This document shows, piece by piece, positions 40,457 through 47,804 of a stretch of 50,285 bases of DNA (positions within the stretch are counted from its first letter, which is position 1; each line of letters opens with the position of its first letter). The notes beneath the pieces are model-generated. The model had not been told where the DNA came from. It searched no databases and worked only from the letters and a program-made list of their open reading frames with translations. This stretch comes from CALCTE01 sp045585835 (lineage in GTDB: Bacteria; Bacillota; Clostridia; Oscillospirales; CAG-272). The translations under genes were made by a program, and so were the position numbers. The stretch lies in the NCBI GenBank assembly GCA_045585835.1, contig JAZMZG010000032.1, positions 1 through 50,285 of the forward strand. The letters run 5' to 3'.

Positions 40457-41847
40457 ATATCACTATTCCAAATTGGATATCTTGCCATACATACTTTCAA
40501 GGCACAGAGGAAAGCAGAACGTATATATCTAATGAAAAAACTCACACATATCTTCAATTAGACGGAATTACAAGTGATTTATGGAAGTTGTTGAGTGACG
40601 GAGCAGATGAGGAATCGATAAAGCTTTTTGCTACACAGAACAAAGTTGAAAAAGAAATTTATAATTTTATTGAAAATTTGGCAGATTTGGAATTATTGAT
40701 AATTGGCGACGCTATGAATTGTCAATGCGATGATAATTGTGCTCCATTATGCAACAATGAAAATGATGCAAAAGAAGAACAAGCCTTTGTAGAGGAAATG
40801 CAAAATTGGCTATATAAAAATGGTTTTATGTATTCTCTGTTTTTTGAACTCACTTATCGTTGCAACTTAAAGTGTGTGCATTGCTATAATCCAAAACATA
40901 TGAGCGATGTAGAGCTTGATTTCAACACGATTAAAAAGGCAATAGACGACGCATATGATCTCGGTTGCTTTAAAGTGACCTTTTCGGGTGGCGAATCTAC
41001 GCTTCATTCGCGTTTTTTGGAGATTGTCAAATACGCCCGAAGCAAACATATCTCCGTAGAAATTTTCACAAACGGACAAGTTTTGGAAAGCAATGTGGAT
41101 TTATATAATGCAATAAAAAGCCTATATCCTTACAGAATTTGCGTAAGCCTTTACAGTGATAACGCAAAGATTCATGAAACGGTTACAGATGTACCGGGTT
41201 CATTTAAAAAAACTTTCGATTTAATAAACAAAATGAAACGTGAAAATTTAAATGTACAAATAAAGAATTTTTTGCTGAATTTTAATTGCATGGATTGTAT
41301 AAATGTAAAAAAATATGCTGAAAAAATCGGAGCAACTTCCGTTGCCGATATTTCGTTGATTCCAACAATTGAAGGCGACAAAAAAACCATGAAATACGCA
41401 ATTAGTGAAAAAGAACTCTTTTCGCTATATATTAATCCCGAATCGCCCTTATACATTAAAGAAGATTATAAACCGCTTGACCTAGATAAAATTAAAAATG
41501 GTTCTCCTTGTCTTGGTGGTTTAACGGGACTGTCCGTAACTCCGAATGCTGAGGTTACAATTTGTGTATCTTTACCTTATACGGTAGGAGACTTAAGAAA
41601 AGACTCTATTAAATCAATTTGGGAATCTGCAATAAAAAAAGACGAAAACAGTAAACTTTATAAATGGCAAAGTGTCACCGTTGCTGATTGTACTGATTGC
41701 TATAAAAATGAGTATTGTTCCTTTTGCAATTATTGTCCCGGCATGGGCTATTTGGAAAACGGTTATTTAAAAAAATCAGATGTGCAATGTACTCAAGCAA
41801 AAACCAAAATGAAAGCATATTATTATTTAAGAAAATTAAAAAAATAA
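40453..41847 (+). CDS. Radical SAM/SPASM peptide maturase with N-terminal PqqD-like domain
   Basis: A 464-residue enzyme. Residues ~20-85 (RTYISNEKTHTYLQLDGITSDLWKLLSDG...IYNFIENLADLELL) look like a PqqD-type winged helix that binds precursor leaders. A Cys-rich linker (Cys90, 92, 96, 100) is unusual. The radical SAM core begins at ~125 with CNLKCVHC (Cys137, 141, 144) and SAM-binding FSGGES; the C-terminal SPASM region has Cys353, 371, 413, 416, 422, 425, 428 and 446, enough for two auxiliary iron-sulfur clusters. SPASM enzymes with this layout make thioether or C-C links in RiPPs. AGGAGG is 10 bases before ATG. The likely substrate is the peptide at 39370. Confidence 0.9.
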   Translation: MNITIPNWISCHTYFQGTEESRTYISNEKTHTYLQLDGITSDLWKLLSDGADEESIKLFATQNKVEKEIYNFIENLADLELLIIGDAMNCQCDDNCAPLCNNENDAKEEQAFVEEMQNWLYKNGFMYSLFFELTYRCNLKCVHCYNPKHMSDVELDFNTIKKAIDDAYDLGCFKVTFSGGESTLHSRFLEIVKYARSKHISVEIFTNGQVLESNVDLYNAIKSLYPYRICVSLYSDNAKIHETVTDVPGSFKKTFDLINKMKRENLNVQIKNFLLNFNCMDCINVKKYAEKIGATSVADISLIPTIEGDKKTMKYAISEKELFSLYINPESPLYIKEDYKPLDLDKIKNGSPCLGGLTGLSVTPNAEVTICVSLPYTVGDLRKDSIKSIWESAIKKDENSKLYKWQSVTVADCTDCYKNEYCSFCNYCPGMGYLENGYLKKSDVQCTQAKTKMKAYYYLRKLKK

Positions 41848-41885
41848 AGCAACTGCTTAAATTTCGTTAAATAAATTCACCAAAC

Positions 41886-41920
41886 AAAAAGCCCAAGCCG
41901 TGAAGCTTGGGATTTTTGTT
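41886..41920. repeat. Right copy of the 35-bp direct repeat flanking the peptide cassette
   Basis: Same orientation as 38904-38938, 4 differences in 35. Also folds as a hairpin (CCCAAGC / GCTTGGG) with A/T flanks and would terminate the radical SAM gene. Confidence 0.75.
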
Positions 41921-42046
41921 CGTGTATAACGAACAGGTTTAATACAATTTCAAATAAATACACATTTTATAAAGCGGTCGATTTATGTAAATGTTCTGCT
42001 TTTATATAAAAATATGTAATTTTCATGCATTTTGAATATAAAAAAA

Positions 42047-42079
42047 TTCCCGTCTAACTTTGATGGAGTTAGACGGGAA
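42047..42079 (-). terminator. Terminator behind the tRNA-Ser 3' fragment
   Basis: Perfect 13-bp stem TTCCCGTCTAACT / AGTTAGACGGGAA, followed on the minus strand by a T-run, 3 bases after the encoded CCA of the tRNA fragment. Confidence 0.85.
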
Positions 42080-42082
42080 ATG

Positions 42083-42102
42083 TGGCGCAGGAAGAGGGAT
42101 TC
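42083..42102 (-). pseudogene. 3' fragment of a second tRNA-Ser
   Basis: TGGCGCAGGAAGAGGGATTC (plus strand) is identical to 42269-42288 of the intact tRNA, that is CCA, discriminator, acceptor strand and part of the T arm. It ends abruptly inside the T loop and still has its own terminator. Confidence 0.75.
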
Positions 42103-42107
42103 TTCTT

Positions 42108-42160
42108 GAAATTTTCAAAGCACCTCGGATCTTGGGAAAATGTTGTGCTTTGAAAATTTC
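42108..42160. repeat. 16-bp perfect inverted repeat next to the tRNA fragment
   Basis: GAAATTTTCAAAGCAC (42108-42123) and GTGCTTTGAAAATTTC (42145-42160) flank a 21-base loop; no T-run typical of a terminator. It lies between the tRNA fragment and the intact tRNA. Confidence 0.7.
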
Positions 42161-42236
42161 TTCGGTCACCGCTCGAAAACGCTCCACCGGAGCCTTTTCT
42201 CACTGCTTCGAATCCCTCAATTATATCACACCAAAC

Positions 42237-42261
42237 AAAAAAGCCGTGCATAGCACGACTT
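42237..42261 (-). terminator. Terminator of tRNA-Ser
   Basis: Minus-strand stem AAGTCGTGC / GCACGGCTT with T-run, 8 bases beyond the tRNA 3' end. Confidence 0.8.
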
Positions 42262-42268
42262 CTCTGTT

Positions 42269-42357
42269 TGGCGCAGGAAGAGGGATTCGAACCCCCGTGG
42301 GCTTGCGCCCAAACGGTTTTCAAGACCGCCTCGTTATGACCACTTCGATATTCCTGC
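42269..42357 (-). tRNA. tRNA-Ser (anticodon UGA)
   Basis: 89 nt including encoded CCA. Acceptor GCAGGAA / TTCCTGC with discriminator G; anticodon stem-loop CGGTCTTGAAAACCG gives TGA; long variable arm GGGCGCAAGCCC, typical of class II serine tRNAs; T arm GGGGGTTCGAATCCCTC. Reads UCA (and by wobble other UCN) codons. Confidence 0.95.
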
Positions 42358-42845
42358 GTATATATAAAATTGTAGAAAGTAAAATGAAAGAAACCTTATA
42401 ATCGGCTCCGTCTCGTTATGTTCGGGTTGCGGTGCCCGAAATTTTCTGCTCGCTCTCGCATCGCAAAATTTCGACCGCTGTCCCACCTAATTGCTCGCTT
42501 GTTCTGCCACAGTCAGCGCTCGCAAACGGCGCCACTTCGATATTAGCATATATTTTTATATTTTGCTAACACCACAACGATTATATTATCATAATATAAC
42601 CTCCGTGTCAAGATGCTTTTTTAATTCGCCGACAAATATTAAAAACAATTCACTTTGGTAATGAATTAAAGAATTTCGAAAAAAATACACATATTTTTTT
42701 CGAAATTTACCATTTTTTTGTAAAAATAGCTAAAAAATTAACATTTTTTTACAAAAACATATTGCAGAAACGAAAAAAGTTGTGTATAATGATTACAATA
42801 AAATCTTTTTGGATTTTGAAAAAATTATATAAAGGAGTTATACCA
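42358..42845. other. Intergenic region between tRNA-Ser and HU, with tRNA 5' fragments
   Basis: About 490 bases without a gene. CTCGTTATG (42412-42420) and CCACTTCGATATT (42532-42544) repeat parts of the intact tRNA-Ser 5' half (42330-42338, 42340-42352) but are separated by 111 bases instead of one, so they look like a second 5' half split in its D loop. Between them is an inverted repeat CGAAATTTT/AAAATTTCG (~42437-42473). The last 250 bases are very AT-rich and carry the HU promoter. Confidence 0.6.
42762..42790 (+). promoter_or_regulatory. Promoter of the HU gene
   Basis: TTGCAG (42762-42767), 17-base spacer, TATAAT (42785-42790). Confidence 0.82.
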
Positions 42846-43121
42846 ATGAACAAAACAGAACTTTTGAATGCCGTTGCAGCAGCGGCAGGCGTTTCCAAGA
42901 AGGACACAGAGGCAGTTGTAAAAGCTACTCTCGAAACCATCGCTAAGGCTATGGCAGAGGGTGACAAGGTTCAGCTCGTTGGCTTCGGTACGTTTGAAGC
43001 ACGTGTACGTGAAGCTCGCAACGCAAAGAACCCCCGTACAGGCGAGGTTATCAAGGTTGCTGCTTGCAAGGTTCCTGCTTTTAAGGCAGGCAAGGCGCTC
43101 AAAGAAAGCGTAAATAAGTAA
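42846..43121 (+). CDS. hup: DNA-binding protein HU
   Basis: A 91-residue histone-like nucleoid protein that bends and compacts DNA as a dimer. MNKTELLNAVAAAAGVSKKDTEAVVKATLETIAKAMAEGDKVQLVGFGTFEARVREARNAKNPRTGEVIKVAACKVPAFKAGKALKESVNK contains the family signature GFGTFE and the DNA-arm RNPRTGE-like NPRTGEVIKV with the minor-groove proline. ATG 42846 follows AAAGGAG; an upstream in-frame TTG at 42762 is the promoter -35 itself and is rejected. Monocistronic, with strong promoter and terminator, fitting high expression. Confidence 0.98.
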   Translation: MNKTELLNAVAAAAGVSKKDTEAVVKATLETIAKAMAEGDKVQLVGFGTFEARVREARNAKNPRTGEVIKVAACKVPAFKAGKALKESVNK

Positions 43122-43125
43122 TATT

Positions 43126-43155
43126 AAAACGAGGTGTCGCAAGGCACCTCGTTTT
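43126..43155 (+). terminator. Terminator of HU
   Basis: 11-bp stem AAAACGAGGTG / CACCTCGTTTT, 5 bases after the stop. Confidence 0.9.
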
Positions 43156-43166
43156 ACTTTGCTTTT

Positions 43167-43197
43167 TAAAATCGGACGGTATTTGCCGCCCGATTTT
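43167..43197 (+). terminator. Second terminator-like hairpin after HU
   Basis: Stem AAAATCGGACGG / CCGCCCGATTTT with one mismatch and seven T, in tandem with the first; insulates rpoB. Confidence 0.8.
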
Positions 43198-43292
43198 TTT
43201 GCAAAAAAGCAAGTTCCTTTAAAATTATTAAAAGAAAATTATTGAAATTTACCAAAAATGCTTATATTTTTTAAGAAATCGCCGCAAGACCC

Positions 43293-43321
43293 TTGACAAA
43301 TGGAAAAATTTGTGTTACCAT
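43293..43321 (+). promoter_or_regulatory. Likely rpoBC promoter
   Basis: TTGACA (43293-43298), 17-base spacer, TACCAT (43316-43321). It leaves an untranslated leader of ~260 bases before rpoB with short inverted repeats (GCGGA/TCCGC near 43530) but no leader motif I can name. Confidence 0.68.
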
Positions 43322-43586
43322 ACCATACTGCCATTATAATCGAATTGTCTCGCCTAAATTCAGAAAGCGAATGCATCATAGCGCTTTTTCAAGTGCGGCG
43401 AAGCGGATAGGTAGGGGAAAAACCCGCATTTTTGTTCCTTTTGCACAAATCAATTTCGGTTTGTGTTAAAACTGCAAAAACGGCCACTTTTAATTTTTTC
43501 TTACCTTATTCGGTTTTTTAGCGAAGAAGAGCGGATTTTTCCGCAAAAGCGTTCAAATTCTTTGACAGAAACGGAGTGGACAAATT

Positions 43587-46500
43587 ATGGTAACACCTCG
43601 CAAGCTTGGCAAGACCGAGCGTATGAGCTTTTCCAAGATAAACGAAAAGCTTGAGATGCCCAACCTTATAGGCATCCAAAAGGACAGCTATGAGTGGTTT
43701 ATCAAGGAAGGTATGAAGGAGGTTTTGGAGGACGTTTCCCCCGTAACCGACTACACCGGCAATTTCAGCCTTTCCTTTATCGACTATGCTGTTGACACTA
43801 CCCCCAAGTATAACGTAGAGGAGTGCAAGGAGAGAGACGTAAACTACGCTGTATCTCTCAAGGTGACGGCACGCCTTACGAATAACGAGACGGGCGAAGT
43901 TAAGCAAAACGACATTTTCATGGGCGATTTCCCTCTTATGACGGAGGACGGCACCTTTATCATAAACGGTGCCGAAAGAGTCGTTGCTTCCCAGATAGTC
44001 CGTTCCCCCGGTATGTATTACGAGTCACAGATGGACAAGTCGGGCAAAAAGCTCTTTTTGTCTACTGTCATTCCTTACAGAGGCGCATGGCTTGAATACG
44101 AGACCGACGTAAATGATATTTTCTACGTAAGAATCGACAAAAACAGAAAGATCCCCGTGACCGTGCTTTTACGTGCTCTCGGACTTTGCGAAGATCATCA
44201 GATAATTGATTTCTTCGGTGAAGACCCCAAAATCATGAGCACTATGGCGAAGGACGGTATGAACGTTGCCGCTCAGGATCACAGCTCTACACCCGAAGCA
44301 GAGGCACTCAAGGAGATATACAGAAAGCTGCGTCCCGGCGAACCTGCCGTAGTAGACAGCGCACGTCAGCTTGTTGAAAATCTTTTCTTTGACCCCAAGA
44401 GATACGATCTTTCAAACGTCGGACGTTATAAATTTAATAAGAAGATGTCCCTTACCGCAAGAATCACGGGACACGAGCTTGCAGAAGACGTATTTTCAAG
44501 AACAACGGGCGAGATGCTCTTTGCAAAGGGTACCGTTTTAACGGAAGCGGATGCGCAGCTTATTGATGACAACGCAGTAAACGAAGTTGTTTTGAAGATA
44601 ACTTTTGAAAGCGGCGAAGAGCCTTGTGTTGTAAAGGTTGTAGGCAACGGCACCGTAAGACTTGCGGCATTTGTTGATTTCGATCTTTCGGACGTCGACC
44701 TTCGTGACAGAGTTGATTACGCAGTTTTATCCGAGATACTTGAAAGTTGCCAAACAGAAGAGCAGATAAGAGAGCAGTTCTTCGAGAGAAGATACGAGCT
44801 TTGTCCCAAGCATATCACGAAAGCGGACATTTTCGCTTCCGTTAACTACTTAAACTGCCTTGAGTACGACGTCGGAACGACTGACGATATCGACCACCTC
44901 GGCAACAGACGCCTTCGTTGCGTAGGCGAGCTTTTGCAAAACCAGATGAGAATAGGTTTCTCAAGAATGGACAAGAGCATCAAGGAAAGAATGTCCATTC
45001 AGGATACTGCGGAGCTTACTCCCCAATCCATCATAAATATACGTCCCGTTGTTTCCGCAATAAAGGAGTTCTTCGGTTCATCGCCTCTTTCGCAGTTTAT
45101 GGATCAGACAAACCCTTTATCCGCGCTTACACACAAAAGACGTCTTTCGGCTCTCGGCCCCGGCGGTCTTTCCAGAGACAGAGCCTCCTTTGAGGTGCGT
45201 GACGTTCACTATACGCACTACGGAAGAATGTGTCCCATCGAGACACCCGAAGGCCCCAACATCGGTCTTATATCCTCACTTGCGATTTATGCAAAGACGG
45301 ATATCTACGGCTTTATAATTGCACCCTACCGCAAGGTAGTTGACGGCATCGTAACGGACGAGGTCGAGTATATGACTGCGGACGTTGAGGATAAGTACGT
45401 TGTCGTACAGGCAAACGAGCCTCTTAATCCCGACGGAAGCTTCGTAAACGATAAAGTAATCGTTCGTGAAGTCGGCGAGATCATGGAAGTTGATAAATTG
45501 AAAGCAGACTATATGGATATTTCTCCCAAGATGGTCGTTTCGGTTGCAACTGCGATGATCCCCTTCCTTGAAAACGACGATAACTCCCGTGCGCTCATGG
45601 GCTCAAACATGCAGCGTCAGGCTGTTCCCTTGATGGTAACCGACAGTCCTATCGTCGGAACGGGTATTGAGTATAAGGCGGCAACCGACTCCGGCGCTGT
45701 TGTTTTGGCAAAGCGCGCGGGTACTGTTGAGATAGCTAATGCCGACAGAATAATTATCCGTGCGGACGACGGCACGAAGGATGTTTACAACCTCGTTAAG
45801 TTCAAGCGCTCCAACCAGGGTACTTGCATAAATAATATTCCCATCGTTGATGCGGGCGAGGCGGTAGTCAAAGGTCAGCCTATCGCAGACGGTCCTTCAA
45901 CGAGCCAAGGCGAGCTTTCACTCGGTAAGAATATGCTTATCGGTTTTCTTACTTGGGAAGGCTATAACTACGAGGACGCCGTACTTATCAACGAGCGCCT
46001 TGTAAGAGAAGACGTTTACACCTCTATTCATATTGAAGAATATTCTTTGGAATCCAGAGATACGAAGCTCGGTCCCGAGGAGATCACTCGTGAGATCCCC
46101 AACGTCGGCGAGGACGCTTTAAAAGACCTTGATGCAAGCGGTATCGTTTTGAAGGGTACGGAAGTACACTCCGGCGATATTCTCGTAGGTAAGGTCACAC
46201 CCAAGGGTGAGACTGAGCTTACGGCTGAAGAAAGACTTTTGCGTGCTATCTTCGGTGAGAAGGTGAGAGAGGTAAGAGATACATCTTTGAGACTTCCTCA
46301 CGGTGAAAGCGGAATAGTCGTAGACGTTAAGATATTCACAAGAGCTGCAGGCGACGATCTTATGCCCGGTGTAAACAAGGACGTAAGAGTATACGTTGCA
46401 CAGAAGCGTAAGCTTTCCGTAGGTGACAAGATGGCGGGACGTCACGGTAACAAGGGTGTCGTTTCCAGAATTCTTCCTCCCGAGGATATGCCCTTCCTTC

Positions 46501-47720
46501 CCGACGGTACACCTCTTGATATCGTTCTTAACCCCTTGGGCGTTCCTTCCCGTATGAACATCGGTCAGGTACTTGAGGTACACCTCGGTATTGCCGCAAA
46601 GAAGCTCGGCTGGAAGGTAATGACTCCCGTATTCGACGGTGCTACGTACGAAGACATTGTTGAGTGCATCAAGGAAGCGGGTCTTTACAGAAGCATCATA
46701 GACGGAGAAAGACTTGTAGGCAAGGTATTATATGAAGAATACCTTGACGAAAACGGCGACAAGAAGCTTAAATTCGTCGATAAGGAAATGAAGGAGCACG
46801 CCGACTTTATCGAAGCTCTCCGCACCGAGAAAAAGCTCAAGGTGAAGATCGACAAATCCGTATATACACAAAACAGCCAGAGCGAGATAGATGCATACTT
46901 CGGCAAGGGCGATGTTTTCGAGGATGTAAATCCCATAAACGACTACTTTGCAGGTGAGCTTTACGAAGAAAAGACGGACGAAAACGGCAATAAGAGCTAC
47001 GCTTTGATCGATGAAGCAACAGTTGCCGATGCAAGACGCTTTAACGAGCTTCGCCGTGTCGATAAGATCAAGATAGCCGACGGTAAGACCGTTCTTTACG
47101 ACGGACGTACGGGTGTTGCATTCGATAACCCCGTAACAGTCGGAATTATGTACTACCTCAAACTCCACCACCTCGTTGACGATAAGATCCATGCACGTTC
47201 AACAGGTCCTTACTCGCTTGTTACGCAGCAGCCCTTGGGCGGTAAAGCTCAGTTCGGCGGACAGCGTTTCGGTGAGATGGAGGTTTGGGCACTTGAAGCT
47301 TACGGCGCAGCATATACACTTCAAGAGATCCTTACCGTTAAGTCTGACGACGTTGTCGGACGTGTCAAGGCTTATGAAGCCATCGTCAAGGGTGAGAATA
47401 TTCCTACTCCCGGCATTCCCGCTTCCTTCAAGGTTCTCATTAAAGAGCTCCAAGCTCTCGGCCTTGATATGCGTGTGCTCGACGAAAACGGCGAGGAGCT
47501 CTCGCTTACCGACCTTTCGGATGATGATATTGCAGGCGGACTTATGCCCGATGAGTTTAAGCAGCAGATTCAAGAAAACGAGCTTATCGGTTACGGCATA
47601 GAGGATGCAGAAGGCAATCCCGTTTCCTCCGACGATCTTATCGGAGAATTTTCAGAGGAAGACGACTTCGGATTTGACGAAGAAGAAGTTTTCGACGATG
47701 AGGATTACGACGAGGAATAA
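43587..47720 (+). CDS. rpoB: RNA polymerase beta subunit
   Basis: A 1377-residue catalytic subunit. All core regions are present: the rifampicin pocket FFGSSPLSQFMDQTNPLSALTHKRRLSALGPGGLSRDRA reads as the sensitive type; CPIETPEGPNIGLISSLA; GKNMLIGFLTWEGYNYEDAVLINERLV; KVTPKGETELTAEERLLRAIFGEK; MAGRHGNKGVVSRILPPEDMPFLPDG; and C-terminal LVTQQPLGGKAQFGGQRFGEMEVWALEAYGAA. It is ~150-200 residues longer than Bacillus RpoB, mainly by a Lys/Glu/Asp-rich insertion at ~1034-1165 between KEAGL and GKTVLYDGRTG. The tail is acidic (DEEEVFDDEDYDEE). The usual rplJ-rplL genes are not upstream; HU is. Confidence 0.98.
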   Translation: MVTPRKLGKTERMSFSKINEKLEMPNLIGIQKDSYEWFIKEGMKEVLEDVSPVTDYTGNFSLSFIDYAVDTTPKYNVEECKERDVNYAVSLKVTARLTNNETGEVKQNDIFMGDFPLMTEDGTFIINGAERVVASQIVRSPGMYYESQMDKSGKKLFLSTVIPYRGAWLEYETDVNDIFYVRIDKNRKIPVTVLLRALGLCEDHQIIDFFGEDPKIMSTMAKDGMNVAAQDHSSTPEAEALKEIYRKLRPGEPAVVDSARQLVENLFFDPKRYDLSNVGRYKFNKKMSLTARITGHELAEDVFSRTTGEMLFAKGTVLTEADAQLIDDNAVNEVVLKITFESGEEPCVVKVVGNGTVRLAAFVDFDLSDVDLRDRVDYAVLSEILESCQTEEQIREQFFERRYELCPKHITKADIFASVNYLNCLEYDVGTTDDIDHLGNRRLRCVGELLQNQMRIGFSRMDKSIKERMSIQDTAELTPQSIINIRPVVSAIKEFFGSSPLSQFMDQTNPLSALTHKRRLSALGPGGLSRDRASFEVRDVHYTHYGRMCPIETPEGPNIGLISSLAIYAKTDIYGFIIAPYRKVVDGIVTDEVEYMTADVEDKYVVVQANEPLNPDGSFVNDKVIVREVGEIMEVDKLKADYMDISPKMVVSVATAMIPFLENDDNSRALMGSNMQRQAVPLMVTDSPIVGTGIEYKAATDSGAVVLAKRAGTVEIANADRIIIRADDGTKDVYNLVKFKRSNQGTCINNIPIVDAGEAVVKGQPIADGPSTSQGELSLGKNMLIGFLTWEGYNYEDAVLINERLVREDVYTSIHIEEYSLESRDTKLGPEEITREIPNVGEDALKDLDASGIVLKGTEVHSGDILVGKVTPKGETELTAEERLLRAIFGEKVREVRDTSLRLPHGESGIVVDVKIFTRAAGDDLMPGVNKDVRVYVAQKRKLSVGDKMAGRHGNKGVVSRILPPEDMPFLPDGTPLDIVLNPLGVPSRMNIGQVLEVHLGIAAKKLGWKVMTPVFDGATYEDIVECIKEAGLYRSIIDGERLVGKVLYEEYLDENGDKKLKFVDKEMKEHADFIEALRTEKKLKVKIDKSVYTQNSQSEIDAYFGKGDVFEDVNPINDYFAGELYEEKTDENGNKSYALIDEATVADARRFNELRRVDKIKIADGKTVLYDGRTGVAFDNPVTVGIMYYLKLHHLVDDKIHARSTGPYSLVTQQPLGGKAQFGGQRFGEMEVWALEAYGAAYTLQEILTVKSDDVVGRVKAYEAIVKGENIPTPGIPASFKVLIKELQALGLDMRVLDENGEELSLTDLSDDDIAGGLMPDEFKQQIQENELIGYGIEDAEGNPVSSDDLIGEFSEEDDFGFDEEEVFDDEDYDEE

Positions 47721-47804
47721 TATTCGAAAACCGCTTATAAAGTCTTTCCCTTGCGACAAAAGCGGGGGAAAGACCACCAAACTTTAAATTAAGGGGTGTA
47801 TAAA

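Noticed and set aside
42060..42401. Open frame of 113 codons across the tRNA-Ser region
   Set aside because: It reads through the complement of the tRNA and its fragments, and has no protein-like features.
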